Assembly: GCA_002360495.1 (NCBI GenBank)
Contig: DEQO01000083.1
Span: 1 to 15,544, forward strand
From: Flavobacteriales bacterium UBA3364
Lineage (GTDB): Bacteria > Bacteroidota > Bacteroidia > Flavobacteriales_F > PHOS-HE28
Reading direction: 5' to 3'
DNA: 15,544 bases
The position numbers and the translations under genes were made by a program. Below are positions 6,088-14,650 of this stretch, in pieces (position 1 is the stretch's first letter; every line of letters starts with the position of its first letter). The notes under the pieces are model-generated. The model did not search any database, was not told the DNA's origin, and saw only the letters and a program-made list of their open reading frames with translations.

Positions 6088-6654
6088 ATGAAACGCCTCT
6101 TATCCGACATCGCCACCACCCGCTTCGGGGTCCATGCCAAGCGCATGAAGACCGGTACCATGGCCTTGGTACAGTCATCGGCGATCAAGGAGAATGGGGT
6201 CATCGAGCATGCCTATATCGACCGGACCGAACCCGCATTGCTGAGCTACAAAGAGGTGGACCTGCTCCGGAAGGATGATGTGCTCCTTATTGGCAAAGGT
6301 TCCTCCAGCACCGCCGCGCTTTGGCCTGACTCAACCGAAGATACCGTCGCTTCGGGTATGCTCTACGTGATCCGGCCGAATGTGGAAAACCTGCTGCCTG
6401 CGTTCTTGGCCGCGTACCTGAACAGCCGACCGGCCCAAGCCCAAATGGCCGCCATGCGCAAGATCGGAACGGTACCGGTGCTCAGCCGTAAGGCGCTCGA
6501 CCAACTGGAGATCCCCCTGCCCGGGCTGGAAGACCAGCACAAACTGATCCGCCTGGCCGATGCCGCGCAGCGTGCCAAGCTTCACCTCAACGAACTCACC
6601 ATCGCCTACACCCAGCTGCTCGATGCCGTCTGGGCCAACTACCCGCAACCATGA
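6088..6654 (+). CDS. Half-size type I restriction specificity subunit (single TRD)
   Basis: The 188 residues correspond to one half of a normal HsdS. A single target-recognition domain occupies ~1-143, ending in the typical EIPLPGLEDQHKL boundary (141-153). One conserved helical segment follows (~148-185), which in HsdS contacts the partner half and HsdM. A full HsdS has two of each. Such half subunits can, in known cases, dimerise to read a palindromic site; whether this one does, or instead modulates the full S encoded downstream, cannot be told. The ATG at 6088 is favoured over upstream frames because of the promoter at 6041-6073. Its TGA overlaps the hsdM start (ATGA), indicating translational coupling. 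It may be a remnant, but the frame is intact and it is first in the operon. Confidence 0.78.
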   Translation: MKRLLSDIATTRFGVHAKRMKTGTMALVQSSAIKENGVIEHAYIDRTEPALLSYKEVDLLRKDDVLLIGKGSSSTAALWPDSTEDTVASGMLYVIRPNVENLLPAFLAAYLNSRPAQAQMAAMRKIGTVPVLSRKALDQLEIPLPGLEDQHKLIRLADAAQRAKLHLNELTIAYTQLLDAVWANYPQP

Positions 6655-8183
6655 GCAACCCCATACAGCAATCCGAGATCAACGCCCTGGCCTGGAAAGC
6701 CTGCGACACCTTCCGCGGTGTGGTGGACCCCGCCGAGTACAAGAACTACATCCTGGTGTTCCTCTTCCTGAAGTACCTCAGCGATGTGGTGCGCGACCGC
6801 CGCGAGGAACTGCACAAGAAGTACGGCGGCGACGAGGAGCGCATCGCCCGCGCCATGGAGCGCGAACGCTTTGTGCTGCCCAAAGGCGCATCCTATTACG
6901 ACCTGTACGAGGCACGCGATGCCGACGATATCGGCGACCGCATCGGCAAGGCCTTGGACGCCATCGAAGAAGCCAACAAGGGCAAACTGGACGGTGTGTT
7001 CCGCAACATCAACTTCAACAGCGAGGCCAACCTGGGCAAGACCAAGGACCGCAACCGCCGCCTGAAGAACCTGATCGAGGATTTCGCCAACGAGAAGCTC
7101 GACTTCCGCCCCAGCCGCATCGGTAGTCAGGACATCATCGGCAACACCTACCAATACCTCATTGGCCAGTTCGCCAGCGACAGTGGCAAGAGAGGCGGTG
7201 AATTCTTTACACCCAGTGAAGTGAGCGAACTGCTGGCCCGGCTCATGGCCCCGCAGAGCGGCATGCGCATCTACGATCCCACCTGCGGCAGCGGATCCCT
7301 GCTCATCAAGGTGGCCGAGCAGGTGCCCGACCACAACTACAGCCTCTACGGGCAGGAGAGCAACGGCGGCAACTGGGCGCTGTGCAAGATGAACATGTTC
7401 ATCCACGCCAACGACAATGCGCAGATCGAATGGGGCGACACGCTGAACAACCCGCTGCTGGTGGAAGGCGACAAGCTCATGAAGTTCGACGTGGCCGTGA
7501 GCAACCCGCCCTTCAGCCTGGACAAGTGGGGCAAGGAGGCCGCTGACCACGACCGCTTCAACCGCTTCTGGCGCGGCACACCCCCAAAGAGCAAGGGCGA
7601 TTACGCATTCATCTCCCACCTGATCGAAAGCCTCAACGAACATGGCCGCGCCGGGGTGATCGTGCCCCACGGCGTGCTCTTCCGCGGCAGCAGCGAACGC
7701 CTGCTGCGCAAGGCCTTCATCGATGAGAACCTGCTGGAGGCGGTCATCGGCCTGCCCGCGCAACTCTTCTTCGGCACCGGCATCCCCGCCGCCATCCTGG
7801 TGTTCAACAAGCAGCGCACCACCACCGATATCCTCTTCATCGATGCCAGCAGCCACTACCAGGACGGCAAGAAGCAGAACCGCCTGCGCGAAGAGGACCT
7901 GCAACGCGTGGTGGACACCTACACCGCCTTCCGCAAGGCGCCCGCCATCATTGCCGACGACCAGCGCGTGCTGGCCGAGAAGTACGCCTACCGCGCCAGC
8001 CTGGCCGAGATCCAAGAGAACGACTACAACCTGAACATCCCGCGCTACGTGGACACCTTCGAGGAGCCCGAACCGGTGGACATCGCCGCGGTGCAGAAGA
8101 AGATCACCACCCTGGAGGGGAAGCTGGCCGAGGTGCGCACCGAGATGGACGGCTACCTGAAGGAACTGGGCTTCATCAAGTAA
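6651..8183 (+). CDS. hsdM: Type I restriction-modification DNA methyltransferase subunit HsdM
   Basis: This is the N6-adenine methyltransferase subunit of the type I complex; it transfers a methyl group from S-adenosylmethionine to adenine within the site selected by HsdS. At 510 residues it has the size of type IC-like subunits (EcoR124I HsdM is about 520). The N-terminal HsdM helical domain (~8-140) includes FLFLKYLSD. Residues ~165 onward form the methyltransferase domain: GGEFFTP, AdoMet motif I DPTCGSGSLL (209-218) and catalytic motif IV NPPF (285-288). Nothing is missing. It overlaps the preceding half S gene by four bases and is followed after eight bases by the RhuM-family gene, all on one strand. 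Confidence 0.95.
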   Translation: MSNPIQQSEINALAWKACDTFRGVVDPAEYKNYILVFLFLKYLSDVVRDRREELHKKYGGDEERIARAMERERFVLPKGASYYDLYEARDADDIGDRIGKALDAIEEANKGKLDGVFRNINFNSEANLGKTKDRNRRLKNLIEDFANEKLDFRPSRIGSQDIIGNTYQYLIGQFASDSGKRGGEFFTPSEVSELLARLMAPQSGMRIYDPTCGSGSLLIKVAEQVPDHNYSLYGQESNGGNWALCKMNMFIHANDNAQIEWGDTLNNPLLVEGDKLMKFDVAVSNPPFSLDKWGKEAADHDRFNRFWRGTPPKSKGDYAFISHLIESLNEHGRAGVIVPHGVLFRGSSERLLRKAFIDENLLEAVIGLPAQLFFGTGIPAAILVFNKQRTTTDILFIDASSHYQDGKKQNRLREEDLQRVVDTYTAFRKAPAIIADDQRVLAEKYAYRASLAEIQENDYNLNIPRYVDTFEEPEPVDIAAVQKKITTLEGKLAEVRTEMDGYLKELGFIK

Positions 8184-8191
8184 GAGCCACC

Positions 8192-9223
8192 ATGCAGGAC
8201 ATCATCTTCTATACCACCCCGCAAGGGAACGTGAACATCGAGGTCTTCTTCGAGGATGAGACCTTCTGGCTCACCCAAAGGAAGATGGCCGAGCTCTTCG
8301 GCGTGGAGGTCGCCACCATCAACTACCACCTCAAAGAGATCTTTCAAAGTGCTGAGCTTCAAGAGGAAGGAACTATTAGAAAAATTCGAATAGTTCAGCA
8401 GGAGGGCACGCGGGAAGTGGCTCGGGAAGTGGATCACTACAACCTGGACGTGATCATCTCGGTGGGCTACCGGGTGAACAGCCAGCGCGCCACCCTCTTC
8501 CGGGTATGGGCCACCGGCACACTGAAGGAGTACATCGTGAAAGGCTTCGTGCTGGACGATGAGCGCCTGAAACAGGGCCGCCGCTTCGGGCAGGACTACT
8601 TCCGCGAATTGCTGGAGCGCATCCGCGAGATCCGCGCCAGCGAGCGGCGCTTCTACCAGCAGATCACGGACATCTACGCGGCGTGCAGCATCGACTACGA
8701 CCCCAAGGCCGAAGTGACGCAGCTCTTCTACAAGACCGTGCAGAACAAATTGCACTGGGCCATTACCGGCCACACCGCAGCCGAGCTGATCGCCGAGCGC
8801 GCCAAGGCCACCGCACCGCACATGGGGCTCACCACCTGGAAGAACGCGCCCGACGGCAAGGTGCTGAAGAGCGATACCGGCGTGGCCAAGAACTACCTCA
8901 CCGAAGCCGAGCTGAAGGCCCTGAACCGCATTGTGACCATGTACCTGGACTACGCCGAGAACCAGGCCGAACGCCAGATCCCCATGACCATGGAGCAATG
9001 GGCCGGCAAGCTCGATGCCTTCCTGGAGTTCAACGACTACAACGTGCTGGACAATGCCGGCCGCATCAGTGCCGAAGTGGCCAAGCGCCTAGCCGAAGGC
9101 GAATACGAGAAGTTCCGCGTGCAGCAGGACCGCGACCACCTGAGCGATTTCGACAAGGAGGTGAAACGACTTGCCAGCAGCCAGGCCCCCAAGGAGCCGC
9201 GCTACAAACCCAAGAAGCCATGA
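8192..9223 (+). CDS. RhuM-family protein inside the type I operon
   Basis: The 343 residues match the RhuM family (named after a Salmonella virulence-island gene); its biochemical role is not established. Visible features are a possible helix-turn-helix at ~27-50 (WLTQRKMAELFGVEVATINY), the family's central YNLDVIISVGYRVNS (~83-97) with ATLFRVWAT, and a helical C-terminus ending in a basic tail (KEPRYKPKKP). RhuM genes are often found within type I restriction loci, as here between hsdM and the full hsdS. Its TGA overlaps the hsdS ATG, so translation is probably coupled. Bases ~8337-8400 (residues ~50-70) are strikingly AT-rich (37% GC over 8341-8400 by hand count) with unusual codons such as AGA, AAA and ATA. 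A regulatory or DNA-binding role is inference. Confidence 0.8.
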   Translation: MQDIIFYTTPQGNVNIEVFFEDETFWLTQRKMAELFGVEVATINYHLKEIFQSAELQEEGTIRKIRIVQQEGTREVAREVDHYNLDVIISVGYRVNSQRATLFRVWATGTLKEYIVKGFVLDDERLKQGRRFGQDYFRELLERIREIRASERRFYQQITDIYAACSIDYDPKAEVTQLFYKTVQNKLHWAITGHTAAELIAERAKATAPHMGLTTWKNAPDGKVLKSDTGVAKNYLTEAELKALNRIVTMYLDYAENQAERQIPMTMEQWAGKLDAFLEFNDYNVLDNAGRISAEVAKRLAEGEYEKFRVQQDRDHLSDFDKEVKRLASSQAPKEPRYKPKKP

Positions 9224-10488
9224 GCACCACCGCCACAGCCGCACCGGCCAAAGCCGCCCTGCCCAACGAAGGCCGCCCGGGCTACAAACACACCAAGCTC
9301 GGGTGGATACCGGAGGAGTGGGAAGTGACTCGCTATGGAGAGATGACGACCCTGCTTACGAACGGCTTCGTCGGTACAGCTACAACCCATTATACCGATG
9401 CGGCAGATGGTGTACCGTACGTACAGGGGTATAATGTGAAAGAGTTCACCATTGACTATCATGGGATGTGCAAGGTCAATCGCACCTTTCATGAGAAGAA
9501 CGCCAAGTCGTGTCTTCGTGAAGGAGACCTGTTGACCATACAGACTGGCGACATCGGTGTTACTTCCATTGTGCCGGATGACCTGGCAGGTGCGAACTGC
9601 CACGCACTGGTAATATCTCGGTTCAAGCAGGATGCTGCTTTCGCGGGGTACTACCTGCAATACTTGAACTCACCTATTGGGCGTGCAATGATCCGACGTA
9701 TTGAAACCGGATCTACCATGAAGCACATCAACGTGGGGGATCTGAAACGCGAGTTGGTTATCCAGCCTACCGGCCCCGAACAACGCCGCATCGCCGCGGT
9801 GCTGGGGGCTTGGGACCAGGCCATTGCCACGGCGCAGCAACTGCTGGCCGCGCAGCAGGAGCGCAAGCGGGGGCTGATGAACACGGTGCTGAGCGATGTC
9901 TACCATCATCGGCACAAGGCAAGCATTGGCGACATCGCTGAAGAGATCGGTGAGCGCAATCCAGATGGCACAGAACACATTGTGCTTTCATGCAGCAAAC
10001 ACAAAGGATTCGTGTCTTCCTTGGAGTACTTCAAGAAACAGGTCTACAGCGAGGACCGCTCCAACTACAAGGTCATCCGCCGTGGGCAGTTCGGCTTCCC
10101 GGCCAATCACATCGAGGAGGGGTCCATCGACCTGCTACGTGATCATGAGGCAGGTCTGCTCAGCCCGATCTACGTGGTCTTTGAGTTCGACCATGCTACG
10201 GTGAACAGTGAGTTCATGTACTACCTGTTCAAGAGCGAACGCTACAAGCACATCTTCCGCACCTCCACGAACGCTTCCGTGGATCGCCGCGGAAGCCTCC
10301 GCTGGAACGACTTCAAGAACCTGTGGGTGCCTTTGCCCGAGCGCGACGAACAGGACCGCCTTGCTAAACTCTTCACAGCCTTTGATAAACAGATCGAACA
10401 GACCCAGAACTACCTCGACCACCTCATCACCCAGAAGCGGGGGCTGATGCAGCAGTTGCTGACTGGGGCCGTGCGGGTGAAACACTAA
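9220..10488 (+). CDS. hsdS: Type I restriction specificity subunit HsdS (two TRDs)
   Basis: The 422-residue S subunit selects the bipartite DNA site for methylation and cleavage. Order: a linker with GYKHTKLGWIPEEWEV (21-36), TRD1 (~36-185), a conserved helix region (~186-228), TRD2 (~235-372) and a second conserved region (~373-415). Each conserved region carries the KRGLM motif (217-220 and 406-410), with an identical 15-base stretch at 9865-9879 and 10435-10449. The first ATG overlapping the RhuM stop (ATGA) is taken as start because the family linker begins soon after it. TRD-coding DNA is much poorer in GC than the conserved parts (42% over 9421-9480 against 72% over 9781-9840, hand counts), pointing to exchange of recognition domains. 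The DNA target cannot be predicted from sequence alone. Confidence 0.93.
   Translation: MSTTATAAPAKAALPNEGRPGYKHTKLGWIPEEWEVTRYGEMTTLLTNGFVGTATTHYTDAADGVPYVQGYNVKEFTIDYHGMCKVNRTFHEKNAKSCLREGDLLTIQTGDIGVTSIVPDDLAGANCHALVISRFKQDAAFAGYYLQYLNSPIGRAMIRRIETGSTMKHINVGDLKRELVIQPTGPEQRRIAAVLGAWDQAIATAQQLLAAQQERKRGLMNTVLSDVYHHRHKASIGDIAEEIGERNPDGTEHIVLSCSKHKGFVSSLEYFKKQVYSEDRSNYKVIRRGQFGFPANHIEEGSIDLLRDHEAGLLSPIYVVFEFDHATVNSEFMYYLFKSERYKHIFRTSTNASVDRRGSLRWNDFKNLWVPLPERDEQDRLAKLFTAFDKQIEQTQNYLDHLITQKRGLMQQLLTGAVRVKH
9865..10449 (+). repeat. 15-bp direct repeat in the two conserved regions of hsdS
   Basis: AAGCGGGGGCTGATG occurs at 9865-9879 and again at 10435-10449, 570 bases apart and in the same reading frame. 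It encodes the KRGLM motif in both conserved regions. Recombination across it would remove TRD2 in frame and leave a single-TRD S protein. Confidence 0.8.
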
Positions 10489-10503
10489 GCCAACGGAGCC
10501 CAC

Positions 10504-11457
10504 ATGTACACGTGCTACATCGATGAAAGCGGCCATTGCGGCAACAAGTACAACCCGGCGCAGCCCGTTGAGGTGCTGGTCGGGGTGATGAACAACCTGG
10601 GCCTGAAGCTGCCGAAGACACAGCGGGAGTTTCTTCAACTTGTCACCAAGCTCACACAGCGCGATATCGCTGTAACTGAGTTGAAAGCCTCGCAAGCCTA
10701 CCGGGGGCAGAATGCGTGGAGCGGTATTGATGCGGCAACAAGGATGCAGCTCTTCGAGGAGATCCTGAACTGGGCCGCTGAACGGAGCTGCAAGTATTTC
10801 GTGGCACCCATCGACAGCAAGCGCTTCTTCGAACGCAAGGCGGGGGGCTGTGAAACAGCGAACCGGCTGAAAGCCCCTTACATCGCTGGCGCGATGAACA
10901 TCGTGCTGGCCATTGAACGGTGCCAATCCGGCACGAACAACAACAAGGGAAAGACATGGGTCGTCTTCGATGAGCAGAAGAACCTCGATGAGGACCTCAA
11001 GCGATTGCTCCTATCGGATTTAGCGTGGACGGACCCGTACACGGGCTACACCTTCAGCAAGCGCAAGGCCTACAATCCACCACGCCTGGACGAGATCTTC
11101 GACATCCCCTACTTCTCTCCGTCTCACGGCTCGGTCATGATCCAAGTGGCCGACTGGGTCGCGTTCGTGGTGAACAAGTACCTGTTGTTGACGGTGTACG
11201 GTTTCCCGGAGAAGTTCGAGGGTGAGTTGGACCAGATAACGCGCTGGTATGGGATCGTCGGCAAGTGCTTGGTGAAGCACACCGCTATCGAGCCGCCCGG
11301 CAAAGACAGTGTCGTCCAGTTCTTCCGTGAGGTCCGGCCCGCAGGATGGTCGGCAAAAGAATGGCAGGTCGCTCCAAGGATCGCGCAGCCCGCAGTTGAT
11401 GCCATTGCTCAAGTTCGGATCGATGTGCTCACCATGAGCCGCACCGTCAAAAATTGA
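10504..11457 (+). CDS. DUF3800 protein (RNase H-like fold, putative nuclease)
   Basis: The 317 residues carry the DUF3800 signature: YIDESG at the N-terminus (D7, E8), a second acidic site WVVFDEQ (D156) and the C-terminal QVADWVAFVVNKY (Q214, D217). These acidic residues sit where an RNase H-like metal site would be, and the family is thought to be nuclease-like, but the substrate is unknown. It is embedded between hsdS and hsdR with gaps of 15 and 7 nt, so it is probably co-expressed with them; an accessory effector or nucleic-acid processing role in defence is inference. A GGAG lies six bases before the ATG, one of the few Shine-Dalgarno-like sites in the operon. The mixed GC and codon use relative to hsdM/hsdR suggests it joined the operon separately. 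Confidence 0.85.
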   Translation: MYTCYIDESGHCGNKYNPAQPVEVLVGVMNNLGLKLPKTQREFLQLVTKLTQRDIAVTELKASQAYRGQNAWSGIDAATRMQLFEEILNWAAERSCKYFVAPIDSKRFFERKAGGCETANRLKAPYIAGAMNIVLAIERCQSGTNNNKGKTWVVFDEQKNLDEDLKRLLLSDLAWTDPYTGYTFSKRKAYNPPRLDEIFDIPYFSPSHGSVMIQVADWVAFVVNKYLLLTVYGFPEKFEGELDQITRWYGIVGKCLVKHTAIEPPGKDSVVQFFREVRPAGWSAKEWQVAPRIAQPAVDAIAQVRIDVLTMSRTVKN

Positions 11458-11464
11458 TCGAGCC

Positions 11465-14400
11465 ATGATCACTCCCTCCTTTCTCGAAGACCACATCAGC
11501 CAGCTGCCCGCGCTGCAGCTGCTGCTGAAATTGGGCTACACCTACTTGAGCCCAGAAGAGGCCATGGCGCAGCGCCAAGGCAAGGCGGGCAACGTGCTGC
11601 TGGAGGGCATCCTGGAGGAGCGCCTGCGCACCATCAACAGCATCCAGCACAAGGGGCAGAGCTATGCCTTCAGCCCCGGCAACATCTACCAGGCCATCCG
11701 CGACCTGCGGGACATGCCCTTGGTGGAGGGCCTGCTGAACACCAACAAGCAGGTGTACGAAACGCTCACACTGGGCCGCAGCTTCGAGGAGACCATCATG
11801 GGCGATACACGCAGCTTCCCCCTGCGCTTCATCGACTGGAACACACCGGGCAACAACGCTTTCCACGTCACCGAAGAGTTCCCCGTGGAGCGCAAGGGCA
11901 GCACCAAGACCCGCCGCCCGGACCTGGTGCTCTTCGTGAACGGCATTCCCCTGGTGGTGATCGAGTGCAAGCGCCCCGACCTCCACAGCACCGAGTACGG
12001 CACACCGGTACAGCAGGCCATCAGCCAGCACCTGCGCAACCAGCAGCCCGATGAGGTGCCGGGCTTGTTCATCCACGCACAATTGCTGCTGGCCTTGGCG
12101 CAGAATGATGCGGTGTATGGCACGGTGGGCACGCCGCCGCCTTTCTGGGGCCAATGGAAAGAGCATGGGGATGAGGCCGTACTGCACGCGCTGAAGAACA
12201 CCCCGCTCACTGGCGCCCAGAAGGACGCGCTCTTCGCCGATCGCTTCCGCTACGTGCGTGCCTTCTTCGACCAGCAGGAACAGGCGGACCTGCACGTAAC
12301 GGCGCAGGACCAATTGCTCTACCGGCTCTGCCGCCCGGAGCGCTTGTTGGAGATCGTGCAGCGCTTCATCCTCTTCGATGCCGGGGAGAAGAAGGTGGCC
12401 CGTTACCAGCAGTACTTCGCCGTAAAGGGAACGCTGGATCGTGTGAAGCAGCTCGACCAAGGCCATCGACCCGGCGGCGTGATCTGGCACACGCAGGGCA
12501 GCGGCAAGAGCCTCACCATGGTGCTTTTGGCCAAGGCCATCGCCATGGAGCCGAGCATCCGCAACGCGCGCATCGTGCTGGTCACGGACCGCATCGATCT
12601 GGACGACCAGCTCTACGGCACCTTCAAAAGCTGCGACACCGAAGTGGAACAGGCGCGCAGTGGCACGCACCTGGCCGAGCTGTTGCACGAACCCAAGGCC
12701 CGCGTGATCACCACGCTGATGCAGAAGTTCGAAGCCGTGAGCAAACGCGGGCAGTTGGTGGATGACAGCCCCAACATCTTCGTGCTGGTGGACGAAAGCC
12801 ACCGTAGCCAATACGGGGCCGGCAACGCGCGCATGATGAAGGTGCTGCCCAACGCCTGTTTCCTGGGCTTCACCGGCACGCCGCTGCTGGGCAAGGAAAA
12901 GAACACTGCGCGGAAATTCGGCGGCATCATCCGTCCGGCCTACACCATCGCGCAAGCGGTAGAGGACGGTGCCGTGGTGCCCCTGCTCTACGAAGGCCGC
13001 CACGTGGTGCAGGAGGTGGACGACAAGACCATCGACACCTTCTTCAACATGGTGAGCGAGCCCTTGACGCCGTACCAACGTGCCGACCTGAAGAAGAAGT
13101 TCAGCCGCGCGGACCAGCTGAACGAGGCCGACCAGAAGATCTACCGCACCGCTTGGGATGTGAGCCAGCACTGGCGCGATAACTGGAAGGGCAGCGGCTT
13201 CAAGGCCCAGCTGACCGCGCCGAGCAAAGCCGCCGCCCTGAAGTACAAGAAGTACCTGGACGAGATCGGGATGGTGAGCAGCGAGGTGGTGATGAGCCCG
13301 CCCGACACCCGCGAAGGGAACGACAGCGCGTACGAGGAGAGCGACGATGCCGTGCAGAAGTTCTGGAAGGCCATGATGGCCCAGTACGGCAACGAAACGA
13401 ACTACCAGAAGAGCATCATCAAGCGGTTCAAGGCCGAGGGCGATCCCGAGTTGTTGATCGTGGTGGACAAGCTGCTCACCGGTTTCGATGCGCCGCGGAA
13501 CACCGTCCTCTACTTGTGCCGCAGTTTGACAGCCCACACGCTCTTGCAGGCCATCGCGCGTGTGAACCGCGTATTCGAGGGCAAGGACTTCGGCTACATC
13601 ATCGACTACTACGGGATCCTGGGCGAGCTGGACCAGGCGCTCACCAGCTACAACGAACTGAGCGGCTTCGATGAGGAAGACCTGGAGGGCACCATCACGC
13701 ATGTGAAGGAGGAAGTGGAGAAGCTGGCCGAACGGCACGCACAGTTGTGGGACCTGTTCAAGGAGCTCCGCAACAAGCAGGACCCCGAGGCCTTCCAGCA
13801 ATTGCTCGCCCCCAAGGATGTGCGCGACCGGTTCTACGAGCGCCTCAACGTGTTCGTACGCACGCTGAAGATGGCCATGAGCACCTTGGACTTCCTGAAG
13901 AAAACGCCCGAGGACAAAGTGGAGCGTTACCGGCGTGATGCGGCCTTCTTCCTGCGCCTGCGCGCAGCCGTGCACCAGCGTTACAGCGATGGCATCGACT
14001 ACCGGCAGTACGAGGCACAGGTCCAGAAACTCATCGACACCCACATCAAGAGCAACGAAGTGCTCCAGCTCACCGAACAGGTGAACATCTTCGACAAGCA
14101 GGCCTTTGCTGAAGAGGTGGAGAAAGTGGAAGGCACGGCGAGCCGCGCCGACATGATCGCCAGCCGTACGGCCAAGACCATCAGCGAGCGCATGGAGGAG
14201 GACCCCGTGCTGTACAAGAAGTTCAGCACCATGCTGGAGGAGACCATCGCGGCCTATCGCGACAAGCGCATCAGCGATCTGGACTATTTGAAGCAGGCCA
14301 CCCGGATCATGGAGCAGGTGCGCACTGGTAGCGAGGGCGATGAACCGGCTGCCTTGAAAGACCGCGAAGTGGCACGCGCCTTCTACCGCATCGTGGAAAG

Positions 14401-14650
14401 CACGCTGAAAGCCGTTGACGTATCACTCGCACCGGAACAGGCCAGTGGCATCGCCATTCACTTGGACGACATCATCAAGTCCCACCGCATTGTGGACTGG
14501 GTGCGCAAGACCGATGTACAGAACCAGATGCGCCAGGCCATGGAGGACTATCTGTACGAACTGCGCAACGATGGGCTGGAACTGGGTTTCGATGCGATCG
14601 ATGAGATCCTCGATAACGTGATGCGGGTGGCCCTGCACCGCTACGCCTGA
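11465..14650 (+). CDS. hsdR: Type I restriction endonuclease / translocase subunit HsdR
   Basis: HsdR translocates DNA using ATP and cleaves it when the HsdM/HsdS complex meets an unmodified site. At 1061 residues it fits the type IC-like size (EcoR124I about 1040). The N-terminal nuclease domain has the PD-(D/E)XK elements D153 (RRPDLVLF) and E167-C-K169 (VIECKRPD). The superfamily 2 motor has Walker A TQGSGKS (343-349), motif II DESH (443-446), motif III TGTP (470-473) and motif VI QAIARVNR (695-702). A long helical C-terminus, rich in charged residues, is the usual HsdM-contact region. All catalytic motifs are intact, so the system is probably active. It starts seven bases after the DUF3800 stop, and its TGA overlaps the next ATG by one base (TGATG). 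Confidence 0.96.
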   Translation: MITPSFLEDHISQLPALQLLLKLGYTYLSPEEAMAQRQGKAGNVLLEGILEERLRTINSIQHKGQSYAFSPGNIYQAIRDLRDMPLVEGLLNTNKQVYETLTLGRSFEETIMGDTRSFPLRFIDWNTPGNNAFHVTEEFPVERKGSTKTRRPDLVLFVNGIPLVVIECKRPDLHSTEYGTPVQQAISQHLRNQQPDEVPGLFIHAQLLLALAQNDAVYGTVGTPPPFWGQWKEHGDEAVLHALKNTPLTGAQKDALFADRFRYVRAFFDQQEQADLHVTAQDQLLYRLCRPERLLEIVQRFILFDAGEKKVARYQQYFAVKGTLDRVKQLDQGHRPGGVIWHTQGSGKSLTMVLLAKAIAMEPSIRNARIVLVTDRIDLDDQLYGTFKSCDTEVEQARSGTHLAELLHEPKARVITTLMQKFEAVSKRGQLVDDSPNIFVLVDESHRSQYGAGNARMMKVLPNACFLGFTGTPLLGKEKNTARKFGGIIRPAYTIAQAVEDGAVVPLLYEGRHVVQEVDDKTIDTFFNMVSEPLTPYQRADLKKKFSRADQLNEADQKIYRTAWDVSQHWRDNWKGSGFKAQLTAPSKAAALKYKKYLDEIGMVSSEVVMSPPDTREGNDSAYEESDDAVQKFWKAMMAQYGNETNYQKSIIKRFKAEGDPELLIVVDKLLTGFDAPRNTVLYLCRSLTAHTLLQAIARVNRVFEGKDFGYIIDYYGILGELDQALTSYNELSGFDEEDLEGTITHVKEEVEKLAERHAQLWDLFKELRNKQDPEAFQQLLAPKDVRDRFYERLNVFVRTLKMAMSTLDFLKKTPEDKVERYRRDAAFFLRLRAAVHQRYSDGIDYRQYEAQVQKLIDTHIKSNEVLQLTEQVNIFDKQAFAEEVEKVEGTASRADMIASRTAKTISERMEEDPVLYKKFSTMLEETIAAYRDKRISDLDYLKQATRIMEQVRTGSEGDEPAALKDREVARAFYRIVESTLKAVDVSLAPEQASGIAIHLDDIIKSHRIVDWVRKTDVQNQMRQAMEDYLYELRNDGLELGFDAIDEILDNVMRVALHRYA

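Noticed and set aside
6088..10488. Invertible (phase-variable) hsdS arrangement
   Set aside because: Both S genes are on the same strand, no inverted repeats shared between them were seen, and there is no recombinase gene.
11447..14044. Very long minus-strand open frame opposite hsdR
   Set aside because: It is the antisense of a GC-rich gene with strong codon bias, rich in Val, Leu, His and Ala, with no family features. HsdR on the plus strand is unambiguous.
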